Shown here: in pieces, positions 35,669 through 42,419 of the stretch
Numbering within the stretch: position 1 is the first letter of the stretch
Layout: the number at the start of each line of letters is the position of its first letter
Assembly: GCA_035654175.1 (NCBI GenBank)
Contig: DASRXL010000235.1
Coordinates: 1 to 52,799, forward strand
DNA length: 52,799 nucleotides
Source of the DNA: PNC22 sp035654175
GTDB taxonomy: Bacteria; Planctomycetota; Phycisphaerae; Phycisphaerales; UBA1924
Direction: 5' to 3'
Notes under the pieces: generated by a model
Database searches by the model: none
Told to the model about the DNA's origin: nothing
The model's input: the letters and a program-made list of their open reading frames with translations, nothing else
Position numbers and translations under genes: made by a program

Positions 35669-36376
35669 ATGGGCCTTGTGCTTTCCGCTTGTCATCCCGA
35701 TGAACAGTTCGGCGAGGAAGAGGGCGGCGCCATCGCCCGCCTCCTGCGCGAGGCGTTCGGGGATGGGGTGCCGCTGGGCCAGCCGGGCGCGGCGTTCTTC
35801 TCCGACGAGCCGCTCGGCGGCGAGATGGCGTGGAGCTGGTGGTCGGAGCTGCAGCGGTTCGCGGCGGGGGCCTTGGGGGAGGCGCGTGTGCCGCAGCTGT
35901 TGGCGGTGGACGCCTGGTTCGGGGTGTACGTGGACGTCCGCACCGAGCCGACGAAGCTGCGGGGCGGGGGCGGGGAAGACGAGGCGCGGCCGGAGCCGCA
36001 TCGCCCCGTGGAGGGCGAGCGGCAATCGGTGTGGGCGCGGGTGCTCGGGCTCGTCGGCGTGCGGTCGGAGAGGGAGCGGGTGATGGACGCCGGGGCCGCG
36101 GCGATGCGTCAGATGGTGCGCGAGCTTGGGCCGCGGGACGGGGATATGGGCTCGGTGCAGGCCGGGGATCTGCGAGCGCTGAAGGATGAGCTGGATGCGC
36201 TGGCGTCACACCTGGGGGTGGAGGCGAGCGAGGAGGCGGTGGTGCGGCTGGGGCTGTCGTACGCGGAGGATGATGCGAGGGTTGAGGAGGATGGGCATGT
36301 GCAGTGCTTCTGCCATGCGTGGGTGACGGCGCATCGGGCGCTCGAGATGGGGTGTCCGATGTGGGTGGTGAAGTAG
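35669..36376 (+). CDS. Hypothetical protein
   Basis: This 235-aa protein is not recognised. It looks cytoplasmic: acidic N-terminus (ACHPDEQFGEEEGGAIARLL), a Trp-rich segment (EMAWSWWSELQRF), a variable Arg/Glu-rich middle, then two helices (AGDLRALKDELDALASHLGV, EASEEAVVRLGLSYAEDD) and a C-terminal CFCHAWVTAHRALEMG. The start has AAAGGGGGA upstream and a TACACT box about 28 nt before the ATG. Its neighbour downstream is the AT-rich two-gene cassette, from which it differs clearly in base composition. Confidence 0.6.
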   Translation: MGLVLSACHPDEQFGEEEGGAIARLLREAFGDGVPLGQPGAAFFSDEPLGGEMAWSWWSELQRFAAGALGEARVPQLLAVDAWFGVYVDVRTEPTKLRGGGGEDEARPEPHRPVEGERQSVWARVLGLVGVRSERERVMDAGAAAMRQMVRELGPRDGDMGSVQAGDLRALKDELDALASHLGVEASEEAVVRLGLSYAEDDARVEEDGHVQCFCHAWVTAHRALEMGCPMWVVK

Positions 36377-36430
36377 CGCGGGTTTGGGGAGTGGGGGAGT
36401 GCCGATGCGTGGTGCTGGAACGGCAGGGAG

Positions 36431-36465
36431 CACCGACCTCGGCTCAGAGCAGCCGAGGTGCGGTG
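36431..36465. terminator. Long hairpin, possible terminator
   Basis: CACCG pairs with CGGTG and ACCTCGGC with GCCGAGGT, leaving an 8-nt loop and a single bulge. It begins 54 bp after the stop of the upstream gene but has no T-tract, so it may instead be a structural or mobile-element feature. Confidence 0.4.
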
Positions 36466-36670
36466 GCACGAGGTTGATACCACCCCGCCTGATCCCGCAC
36501 GGGGATCCCCAAAGCGGCCTTGCCCACGCCACCCAAGGAGCGCCCGGGCCGGCTACCCGCCGCCTACCTCCGACGGCTTGTTACGCTCCCGATGTGACAC
36601 TCGAGGTCTTGGACACACTCTCCGACCGCCTCCGTTGGAAACCAGGAGGTATAGGGTAAGGAGGTGAGGA

Positions 36671-36687
36671 GGCCGGGAGTGATGGCA
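36671..36687 (+). repeat. Left copy of a 17-bp direct repeat
   Basis: GGCCGGGAGTGATGGCA matches 37985-38001 (GGCCGCGAGTGATGGCA) at 16 of 17 positions. The pair brackets the two AT-richer genes, as expected for an integration-site or target-site duplication. Confidence 0.6.
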
Positions 36688-36734
36688 CCCGGGGCTTGGG
36701 GAGAGCGGAGATGCAGTGCCACCCGCCTTTCCGA

Positions 36735-36740
36735 TACAAT
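36735..36740 (+). promoter_or_regulatory. Leaderless -10 box (TACAAT) of the cassette
   Basis: TACAAT is one base from the sigma70 consensus and ends 6 nt before the ATG at 36747. It supports that ATG over TTG 36696 and ATG 36711, and was used for that choice. Confidence 0.5.
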
Positions 36741-36746
36741 GGGGTG

Positions 36747-37262
36747 ATGCTGCGGGCGGTTGACGAGTGGCTCACGATGAAGGCCGTCATGAACCTCAAG
36801 GAGGACGCGATTGGCGTGCTCTCCACCGTGCGCGCTCAGACATCGGAGGCATATCAGCGTACGTTGGCAAGAAACCTCTTCAGCCTGATCACGCGAACAC
36901 CTCGGGGTGATGCTAGCGTGGCGGCACTGCATGCCGTGTGGTCGCAGAAGCTCGCGCCATGGGATATGCGCCGCATCGAGGCGAAGGTGGCGTACTGCTT
37001 GCTGGAGGTGGACCAACTTCGCCTCCAGTTAGCTCGCAAGGGGAGTAGCAAAGCGGTGCTGGCAGGTCTTCACGAAATTGAGCTTCAATCGAGCATCGAG
37101 AGCTTTCTACGGGACAACGGTGCTCCGAAATGGGGGGTACCGTTCTGTGACGTCCTCGACTTTGAGAGAGCACGACAACTAATCGCGACCGAGCATGACG
37201 TAAGCGCCTGCCAGCCCTCGGATGTTCTTGACGTGGGGAGCCTGCCGCGTGAATGCCGTTGA
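36747..37262 (+). CDS. Unknown protein, first gene of the AT-richer cassette
   Basis: This 171-aa protein is not recognised. It appears soluble and largely helical (EWLTMKAVMNLKEDAIGVLS, RRIEAKVAYCLLEVDQLRLQLA), with a mixed C-terminal part (WGVPFCDVLDFERARQLIATEHD). G+C is about 55-60%, clearly below the flanking genes, and it uses codons such as AAA, AAT and TTA that neighbours avoid. The next gene's start overlaps its end, so the two are translationally coupled. Together with the flanking direct repeats this suggests a horizontally acquired pair, possibly a defence or toxin-antitoxin module, but no diagnostic motif (nuclease, kinase, HEPN RxxxxH) was found. Confidence 0.6.
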   Translation: MLRAVDEWLTMKAVMNLKEDAIGVLSTVRAQTSEAYQRTLARNLFSLITRTPRGDASVAALHAVWSQKLAPWDMRRIEAKVAYCLLEVDQLRLQLARKGSSKAVLAGLHEIELQSSIESFLRDNGAPKWGVPFCDVLDFERARQLIATEHDVSACQPSDVLDVGSLPRECR

Positions 37263-37830
37263 ACGAATGTATCAGGAAGCACCTCTGTGCAAGTTCTCTG
37301 GTTACAGTGTCATGCAGATTCGGGCGCTTCAGCGGTGCCGTGGCTCCGTTATCCATGAGCTCGAGAAGCTGCCCGACGCCGAGGCGCTGCTCGCGGCACA
37401 TGACTGGTTCGTCCTCTGGACGTTGGCTGCGTACGAGGTCATTCGTACGATGGATGGGCCGCGGCAGCGCGGCCGGCCGTGTTTTCTAGGGCGTGTGGAA
37501 TCGGAGATTCTTTCGCTGAAGGGCACACTCGAGCGAATACGCATGGTCTTTGCTAAGCAGGAGTACAAGCGCAAGGGCAAGGTGAAGGACCGTCCTGTGG
37601 ACAATGACGCTTCGATCAGTGGAGTCAATATTGACAAAAAAGACATTTGCTTTTCGGTAGAAAGCGAGCGGTACTCTGCCCGAGACTGGTTGGCGGAGTT
37701 CGACGGTCTGATCGGCGGTATAAATGCCGAAGACATTCTCGCTGATCACCGGGACAGCTACTCTCCGATCACTTCGCCGGCTCACGGAGGCGAGGCGGGT
37801 CCATCGCCAGTCGATCGAGCGGACGAGTGA
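37249..37830 (+). CDS. Unknown protein, second gene of the AT-richer cassette
   Basis: This 193-aa protein is not recognised. It is helical in the first half (QIRALQRCRGSVIHELEKL, LAAHDWFVLWTLAAYEVIRT), basic in the middle (KQEYKRKGKVKDRPVDND), and has a short mixed region (CFSVESERYSARDWLAEFDG) before a Pro/Gly tail. The stretch around 37620-37680 is only about 43% G+C, the lowest seen in the window. The GTG at 37249 was chosen because GGGGAG lies 9 nt upstream and the gene then overlaps the previous stop by 14 bp; ATG 37222 and ATG 37267 are alternatives. The helical first half is loosely HEPN-like in appearance, but the catalytic R-x4-6-H is not evident. Confidence 0.6.
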   Translation: MNAVERMYQEAPLCKFSGYSVMQIRALQRCRGSVIHELEKLPDAEALLAAHDWFVLWTLAAYEVIRTMDGPRQRGRPCFLGRVESEILSLKGTLERIRMVFAKQEYKRKGKVKDRPVDNDASISGVNIDKKDICFSVESERYSARDWLAEFDGLIGGINAEDILADHRDSYSPITSPAHGGEAGPSPVDRADE

Positions 37831-37984
37831 AGGCGGGTGGCACGATCTAAGGAGCATACCGAGTCCGGTGTGCGAATGCTCACCGCCCCTCTCGCGTCTC
37901 CTTCTCCTCTATCCCTCCGCAGCGCTGCAGTGCCCGCCTCGGCATCGCTTCGCGGGGAGGGTGGGAAGAGTGGGAGAGGTCGGG

Positions 37985-38001
37985 GGCCGCGAGTGATGGC
38001 A
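37985..38001 (+). repeat. Right copy of a 17-bp direct repeat
   Basis: GGCCGCGAGTGATGGCA, partner of 36671-36687 with one mismatch. It lies 155 bp after the stop of the second cassette gene. Confidence 0.6.
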
Positions 38002-38062
38002 GCGCGTCGCGGCAAGCCCGGCGGGCTCGGTATACCGCCGGCGGGAAATGGGAGTCGGCCGT

Positions 38063-38416
38063 TCAGTCGACGATGAGTTCGGCACGCGTGATCCGGCCAC
38101 GCTCATCGAGATCGGCGGTGATCCAGACGAAGAAGCCGAGGTGCTCAAGATAGAACTGGGCGGAAGGCCCGTCTCCCGACATGCCGACGTCGGCGGGGTA
38201 CGCCAGAATGCGAGACCCCTCCTCGGGTGTGAGCCCTACCAGCGCATGGCTGGTCAGCAGCGCTTCGTACTCTTCCCGCCTTGGCTTGAAGACGCCCCCG
38301 GTCATCCATTCCACGAATCCCCAGTTTGACCAGACAACAGCACCGAGGATCGCTGCGACGAGCGCCGCCGCGAGCACGGCGTATACGACCTCACGCTCCC
38401 GGGATGACGTTTTCAC
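38063..38416 (-). CDS. Small single-pass membrane protein, unknown function
   Basis: This 117-aa protein has one N-terminal membrane helix (VVYAVLAAALVAAILGAVVW) and a soluble domain of about 85 residues with no recognised motif (FKPRREEYEALLTSH; GFFVWITADLDERGRITRAELIVD). It begins at GTG 38416 with AGGAG 7 nt upstream. It lies downstream of the OppF-type gene on the same strand, separated by repeat-rich DNA, and borders the right edge of the AT-rich cassette. Confidence 0.6.
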   Translation of the reverse strand: MKTSSREREVVYAVLAAALVAAILGAVVWSNWGFVEWMTGGVFKPRREEYEALLTSHALVGLTPEEGSRILAYPADVGMSGDGPSAQFYLEHLGFFVWITADLDERGRITRAELIVD

Positions 38417-38426
38417 GCCGGACTCC

Positions 38427-38530
38427 TGCGTCGACTCCGCGGCCTCCGCGTCCCCTCCGCGGCCTCCGCGTTCCTGCCTCTCGCTTCGCGTTCAACTCCC
38501 GAGCTTGCGCTCGGGGCTCGTAGAGGCCTC
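38427..38530 (-). repeat. Repeat-rich spacer (GCGGAGG units and degenerate 23-mer)
   Basis: On the minus strand the spacer has several GCGGAGG(C) units and the opening TTGAACGCGAAG shared with the repeat at 35434. A degenerate copy of the dispersed 23-mer (GCTTGCGCTCGGGGCTC on the plus strand, about 38499-38523) is also present. It looks like a resident intergenic repeat rather than a gene. Confidence 0.5.
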
Positions 38531-38543
38531 CGCGTTCCTGCCT

Positions 38544-39431
38544 TCACATCGCCCCGCCCTCAAACACAATCCGCTCCTTCTTGCTCCGCGGGTCCGGCTC
38601 GGGGACGGCGGAGAGCAGCGACTGCGTGTACTTGTGCCGCGGGTCCTCGATAATCTGCTCGCGGGGGCCGTGCTCGACGATCTTGCCTTTGTACATGACG
38701 GCGATGTTCTTGCACACGTGCTGGATCACGGCCATGTCGTGGCTAATGAAGAGGTAGGAGAGGCCGAACTCGGTCTGGAGATCGCCGAGGAGGTTGATGA
38801 TCTGGGCCTGGATGGAGACGTCGAGGGCGCTGGTGGGCTCGTCGCAGACGATGAACTTGGGCTGGAGGGCGAGGGCCCGGGCGATGCCGATGCGCTGGCG
38901 CTGGCCGCCGCTGAACTCGTGCGGGTAGCGGTCCGCGGCCTGCTTGGGCATGCCGCAGCGGACGAGCAGCTGCTCGACCTCGTGGCGGAGCTGGCTCTTG
39001 TCGTGGACGAGGCCGTGGACGACGAGCGGCTCGCCGACGATGGCGGCGATCCGCATGCGCGGGTTGAGGCTGCCGGCGGGGTCCTGGAAGATGATCTGCA
39101 TGTCGCGGCGCATGGACTTGAGCGCCTGGCCGCGGAGCTTGAAGACGTCCTTGCCCTCGAAGACCACCTCGCCGGAGGTGTGGGGGATGAGGCGGAGGAT
39201 GGTGCGCCCGACGGTGGTCTTGCCGCAGCCGGATTCGCCGACGAGCCCGAGGGTTTCGCCCTTGCCGACGCTGAAGGTGACGCCGTCCACGGCGCGGACG
39301 TGGTCGGTGACGCGCTGGAGGATCCCGGTGCGGACGGGGAAGTAGGTCTTGAGGTCGCGGACGTCGAGGAGGGGCTGGGGGGCGGCGGGACTGGTGCGGG
39401 CGGTCGGGGCTGGTTCGGTGGCTGTGGGCAT
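38544..39431 (-). CDS. Oligopeptide/dipeptide ABC transporter ATPase (OppF/DppF type)
   Basis: This 295-aa ATPase has Walker A GESGCGKTT (near residue 66), the Q-loop IIFQDPAGSLNPRM, the ABC signature EFSGGQRQR, Walker B FIVCDEPTSALD and the switch H in LFISHDMAV. The C-terminal HKYTQSLLSAVPEPDP is the OppF/DppF-specific tail. It would power import of peptides, possibly including muropeptides, but no OppA, B, C or D gene lies in the window. ATG 39431 was preferred over ATG 39458 because TACACT ends 8 nt upstream and because the longer N-terminus is encoded by flanking repeat DNA. It follows murQ on the same strand across a large hairpin. Confidence 0.88.
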   Translation of the reverse strand: MPTATEPAPTARTSPAAPQPLLDVRDLKTYFPVRTGILQRVTDHVRAVDGVTFSVGKGETLGLVGESGCGKTTVGRTILRLIPHTSGEVVFEGKDVFKLRGQALKSMRRDMQIIFQDPAGSLNPRMRIAAIVGEPLVVHGLVHDKSQLRHEVEQLLVRCGMPKQAADRYPHEFSGGQRQRIGIARALALQPKFIVCDEPTSALDVSIQAQIINLLGDLQTEFGLSYLFISHDMAVIQHVCKNIAVMYKGKIVEHGPREQIIEDPRHKYTQSLLSAVPEPDPRSKKERIVFEGGAM

Positions 39432-39439
39432 TGCGGGGC

Positions 39440-39445
39440 AGTGTA
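39440..39445 (-). promoter_or_regulatory. Near-leaderless -10 box (TACACT) of the OppF-type gene
   Basis: TACACT on the minus strand ends 8 nt before ATG 39431. If used, the OppF-type gene is transcribed independently of murQ. Confidence 0.4.
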
Positions 39446-39454
39446 GGGCCAGGG

Positions 39455-39612
39455 GCATGAGGCATCAGGCATCAGGCATTAGGCATCAGGCATTAAGCAT
39501 CAGGCATTAGGCATCAGGCATTAGGCATCAGGCACTAGGCATCAGGCACTCGGGCCGGAATCGAGCGCCGGCACTGGCTTGCCTAGTGCCTAGTGCCTGA
39601 TGCCTAGTGCCT
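39455..39612. repeat. Heptamer array (GGCATCA/GGCATTA) with inverted right arm
   Basis: The left arm (about 39455-39550) is a run of about 13 seven-base units, mostly GGCATCA, GGCATTA and GGCACTA. The right arm (39579-39612) contains the same units inverted (GCCTAGT, GCCTGAT). The arms can pair for about 26 bp with one mismatch around a loop of about 28 nt. The right arm supplies the last codons and stop of murQ. The length and imperfect unit variation suggest an old, slippage-grown element that could end murQ transcription. Confidence 0.75.
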
Positions 39613-40524
39613 CGTCCCGTCATCCCCCAGAGCCCGCGACAGATCGTCGCCGCATGCCGCGAGCCGCGCCTCGGCGGCCTCCCGGTCGAGCGACAGCCGG
39701 TGCATGAGGACCGCCGTCTTCACCCGTCCGCCGGCGCCGTGCAGCAGGGCGAGGGCGTCGTCGCGAGGCAGGCCGGTGAGCGCGGCGATGATGCGCGCGG
39801 CCCGGTCGCGGAGCTTGTCGTTGGTGGCGCGGAGGTCCACCATGAGGTTCTCGTAGACGCGCCCGGTCCGGACCATAAGCGTGGTCGAGATCGTGTTCAG
39901 CGCGAGCTTGGTGGCGGTGCCGGCCTTCATGCGGGTCGAGCCCGTGAGCACCTCCGGGCCGGTGGGGAGCACGATGAGGTGGTCGGCGTGCGGGGGCCGG
40001 TCGCACGGCGAGCAGGTGAGGAGGGCGGTGAGGCAGTCCGGTGCGATCTCCTTGGCAATCGCGAACGAGCCGAGCACGTAGGGCGTGGTCGCGCCGGCCG
40101 CGATGCCGAGCAGCGTGTCCTGGTCGCGCAGCGTCAGACGCTCCAGGTCGGCCAGCGCCCCGCGCGGGTCGTCCTCGAGCCCCTCGCTCGAGCGGCGGAG
40201 GGCCGCGTCGCCCCCGGCGATGAGGCCGACGATCCGCCCGTGTTCGAGCTGGAAGGTCGGCGGGGCCTCGGAGGCGTCGAGCACGCCCAGGCGCCCGGAG
40301 GTGCCGGCGCCGAGGTAGATGAGCCGGCCGCCGGCGGCGAAGCGGGGGATGAGCGCATCGATGAACTCGGCGAGCGCCGGGGCCGCGGATTCGAGGGCCG
40401 CGAGCACCGCGGCGTCTTCGTTACGGATCAAGTCCACGCACTCCCGGGTCGAGAGCGTGTGAAGGCTCAGGGAGCGCGGATTGCGCTGCTCGGTGGCGAT
40501 GTGGGAGCGGTCGGGGAGGGGCAT
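39604..40524 (-). CDS. murQ: N-acetylmuramic acid 6-phosphate etherase
   Basis: This 306-aa cytoplasmic lyase cleaves the lactyl ether of MurNAc-6-phosphate to give GlcNAc-6-phosphate and D-lactate. Family hallmarks are TEQRNPRS at the start, the SIS-domain sugar-phosphate loop YLGAGTSGRLGVLDASEAPP (about residues 70-89, including the catalytic-region Glu), TGPEVLTGSTRMKAGTATK, and NLMVDLRATNDKLRDRA. Length is normal for MurQ, but the last residues (TRH) come from the downstream repeat array. It is third in a symporter-GH20-murQ operon, which fits salvage of peptidoglycan amino sugars; a MurNAc kinase is expected elsewhere. There is no Shine-Dalgarno: an 8-bp repeat runs up to the ATG. Confidence 0.95.
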   Translation of the reverse strand: MPLPDRSHIATEQRNPRSLSLHTLSTRECVDLIRNEDAAVLAALESAAPALAEFIDALIPRFAAGGRLIYLGAGTSGRLGVLDASEAPPTFQLEHGRIVGLIAGGDAALRRSSEGLEDDPRGALADLERLTLRDQDTLLGIAAGATTPYVLGSFAIAKEIAPDCLTALLTCSPCDRPPHADHLIVLPTGPEVLTGSTRMKAGTATKLALNTISTTLMVRTGRVYENLMVDLRATNDKLRDRAARIIAALTGLPRDDALALLHGAGGRVKTAVLMHRLSLDREAAEARLAACGDDLSRALGDDGTRH

Positions 40525-40566
40525 GGGTGAGGGGGTGAGGGGGTGAGGGGGTGAGGGGGTGAGGGA
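40525..40566. repeat. 8-bp tandem repeat (GGGGGTGA) before murQ
   Basis: Four perfect GGGGGTGA units and a partial unit fill almost the whole 47-bp gap between the GH20 stop and the murQ ATG. On the coding strand it reads CTCACCCC repeats right up to the ATG, leaving no room for a Shine-Dalgarno. Confidence 0.8.
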
Positions 40567-40571
40567 GGATG

Positions 40572-42419
40572 TTACAAAGCGCGGAGTTCGTCGAGGAGTC
40601 TTTGGTCGTAGGAGAGGGAGTGTTCAAGACCCTTGCCGGGGCGGGAGCGGGCGAGCCAGAGGGCGGTGTGCGTGGCGATGATGCCGGCGAGATCGCCGAT
40701 GAGCGGCTTGACGGACTCGGAAGAGGCGAAGAGGGGTTGTGCGGCCCCGGTGAGCCGCTGCAGCCGGGCGACGCGCCGGCAGACGGCGCGCAGCGATGCG
40801 AAGGTCGCGCGCCCCCAGGTATGGTCGAGCTCGGCGCGAAGCTGCGGGGCGAGGTTGGTCGGCATGCGATCGCGCAGGGGCGGGAGTCGGTTCATGACCT
40901 CGCTCCACTCGGTGAGCTCCGCAGCGAGGATCTTCGGATCATCCGGATCGCGCCCGATCGCGTTCGAGTTCCAAGGCTCGGAGAGGTCGGCGAAGAGCGC
41001 TGAGGCGTTCTTGACCGGATTGCCCCGCCCCTCGAACCAGTCGCGCCCGCAGTGGGCGTGGAGCGGGAGGTCCACGTCGCCCAGCTCGTCGAGCCAGGAC
41101 GCGATCGCGAGCGAGCGGTCGCCGAAGCAGTGGAGGGAGATCGCGTGCGGGTCGGGGTCGCCGGGCCGCCCGGCGTTCCAGGCGCGGTCCGCGGCTTCCG
41201 CGATCGCGACGAGCGCGACGGGCCAGACCTGCTGGTGGCCCGCGTCGCCCCAGTCGGTGACCATGTAGCCGGGGAGGTTGTACTTGGCCGCGGCCTCGGC
41301 CGCCGCGAGGAGATTGGCGCGTCGGGTGCTCGTGCGCCCGACGATGGAGCGCCAGGAGCTGGTGCCGGGGCAGACCCAGGCGGTCTTCCCCGCGCCGCAC
41401 AGCGTCTGGCACCAGCGGTCGAAATCGGCGTCGGCCTCGTAGCCCCACGCGAGCGCGACGGCGTCGCCCGGGATGCGATCGACGCTCTCGGGGTGCGAGA
41501 GCGCGACGTCCGCCCAGAACATGGGGCGCTTGCCGTGCCCGCGCACGACGTCGAAGACCTGCTCGACGAAGTCGAAATAGACGGCGGCCTTGCCGCGGCG
41601 CTCGACCTCGCGCCGCGAGCGGCCCTGGCCGACGTCGTAGGTCTCGTCGCAGCCGACATTGGCGAGGGGCACGGGGCCTGATGAAAGACCCCGCTCCGGG
41701 AAGAGCGGGAGCAACTGGCCGAGCAGGTCGCGGACGAACTCGATCGAGCCGGCATCGACGGGGCAGAGGCTGAAGGGGCCGGAGCGCTTGAAGCAGTCGA
41801 ACACCCACTCGCCGTGCGTCTCGGCGAGGTCGGCGTAGCGGGGCTGGCGGAGCCACTGCCCGAGATGGCCGAAGCAGTTCTGGTTCGCGGCGAGCTCGAT
41901 GCCGGCGCCGGCGCACCAGGCGTGGATCTGCGCGAGCTCGTCGGGCGTGATCGGCTCCCAGCCTTCCCACACTTCCTTGTGGCCGCCGTAGGCGAAGGTG
42001 TGCTCGGTGTAGAGCTGGAGGTGATTGAGCTTGAGCGCGGCGAACTCGGGGATGAGGCGGGCGAACTCGGCCATCGTGGGGATGCGGTCGCGCGAGACGT
42101 CGAGCATGACGGCGCGGGTGTCGACCGCTGGATAGTCGAGGATCTCGAGCGCGGGGAGATGGTCGCCGTACTGGACGCGGAGCTGGGCGATCGTAGCGAG
42201 GGCGTGGCGCAGGCCGGCTTCGGAACGGTGGGCGATGCGCACGCGGGGTGCGTCCGGCGCGATCGTGAGGCGGTAGGCCTGGGGGTGGGGGAGCGAGGGA
42301 TCGGGCGCGATGGTGACTGCGGCGTCGGCCCCGAGCGGACGTGCCGAGGAGATATCGAAAGAGATCTCGGCCGGGCGGGGCAGGAGCAGGGGTGGGAGGG
42401 AGGTGAGTGGGGCGGTCAT
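40572..42419 (-). CDS. Beta-N-acetylhexosaminidase-like enzyme (GH20)
   Basis: This 615-aa protein has the GH20 layout: an N-terminal alpha/beta domain (about 1-115), then a TIM barrel starting DYPAVDTRAVMLDVSRDRIP, and the catalytic Asp-Glu pair in NVGCDETYDVGQG (near residue 255). Tyr/Trp-rich barrel strands (FWADVALSHPE, LAWGYEADADF, VTDWGDAGHQQ) follow. GH20 enzymes release terminal GlcNAc or GalNAc by substrate-assisted catalysis. No signal peptide is visible, so it may act in the cytoplasm on imported disaccharides. Its ATG overlaps the symporter stop by 4 bp (ATGA), and murQ follows 47 bp later, giving a tight amino-sugar salvage operon. The frame is open upstream of this ATG, but that part is an antisense-like shadow of the symporter gene. 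Confidence 0.85.
   Translation of the reverse strand: MTAPLTSLPPLLLPRPAEISFDISSARPLGADAAVTIAPDPSLPHPQAYRLTIAPDAPRVRIAHRSEAGLRHALATIAQLRVQYGDHLPALEILDYPAVDTRAVMLDVSRDRIPTMAEFARLIPEFAALKLNHLQLYTEHTFAYGGHKEVWEGWEPITPDELAQIHAWCAGAGIELAANQNCFGHLGQWLRQPRYADLAETHGEWVFDCFKRSGPFSLCPVDAGSIEFVRDLLGQLLPLFPERGLSSGPVPLANVGCDETYDVGQGRSRREVERRGKAAVYFDFVEQVFDVVRGHGKRPMFWADVALSHPESVDRIPGDAVALAWGYEADADFDRWCQTLCGAGKTAWVCPGTSSWRSIVGRTSTRRANLLAAAEAAAKYNLPGYMVTDWGDAGHQQVWPVALVAIAEAADRAWNAGRPGDPDPHAISLHCFGDRSLAIASWLDELGDVDLPLHAHCGRDWFEGRGNPVKNASALFADLSEPWNSNAIGRDPDDPKILAAELTEWSEVMNRLPPLRDRMPTNLAPQLRAELDHTWGRATFASLRAVCRRVARLQRLTGAAQPLFASSESVKPLIGDLAGIIATHTALWLARSRPGKGLEHSLSYDQRLLDELRAL

Larger units (their letters stand above)
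36377..36746. other. 370-bp intergenic stretch before the AT-rich cassette
   Basis: No gene is supported. It holds a strong hairpin (36431-36465), the left copy of a 17-bp direct repeat (36671-36687) and a TACAAT promoter box (36735-36740). Confidence 0.5.

Noticed and set aside
36696..36711. TTG 36696 or ATG 36711 as start of the first cassette gene
   Set aside because: ATG 36747 is preceded at 6 nt by TACAAT, the pattern seen at other genes, and the extra residues would be encoded upstream of that box. The choice remains uncertain.
37249..37830. Call of the second cassette protein as a HEPN toxin
   Set aside because: The helical first half is only vaguely similar and the R-x4-6-H catalytic motif could not be found.
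39455..39550. CRISPR array
   Set aside because: The repeats are 7 bp and contiguous with no unique spacers, and no cas genes are nearby.
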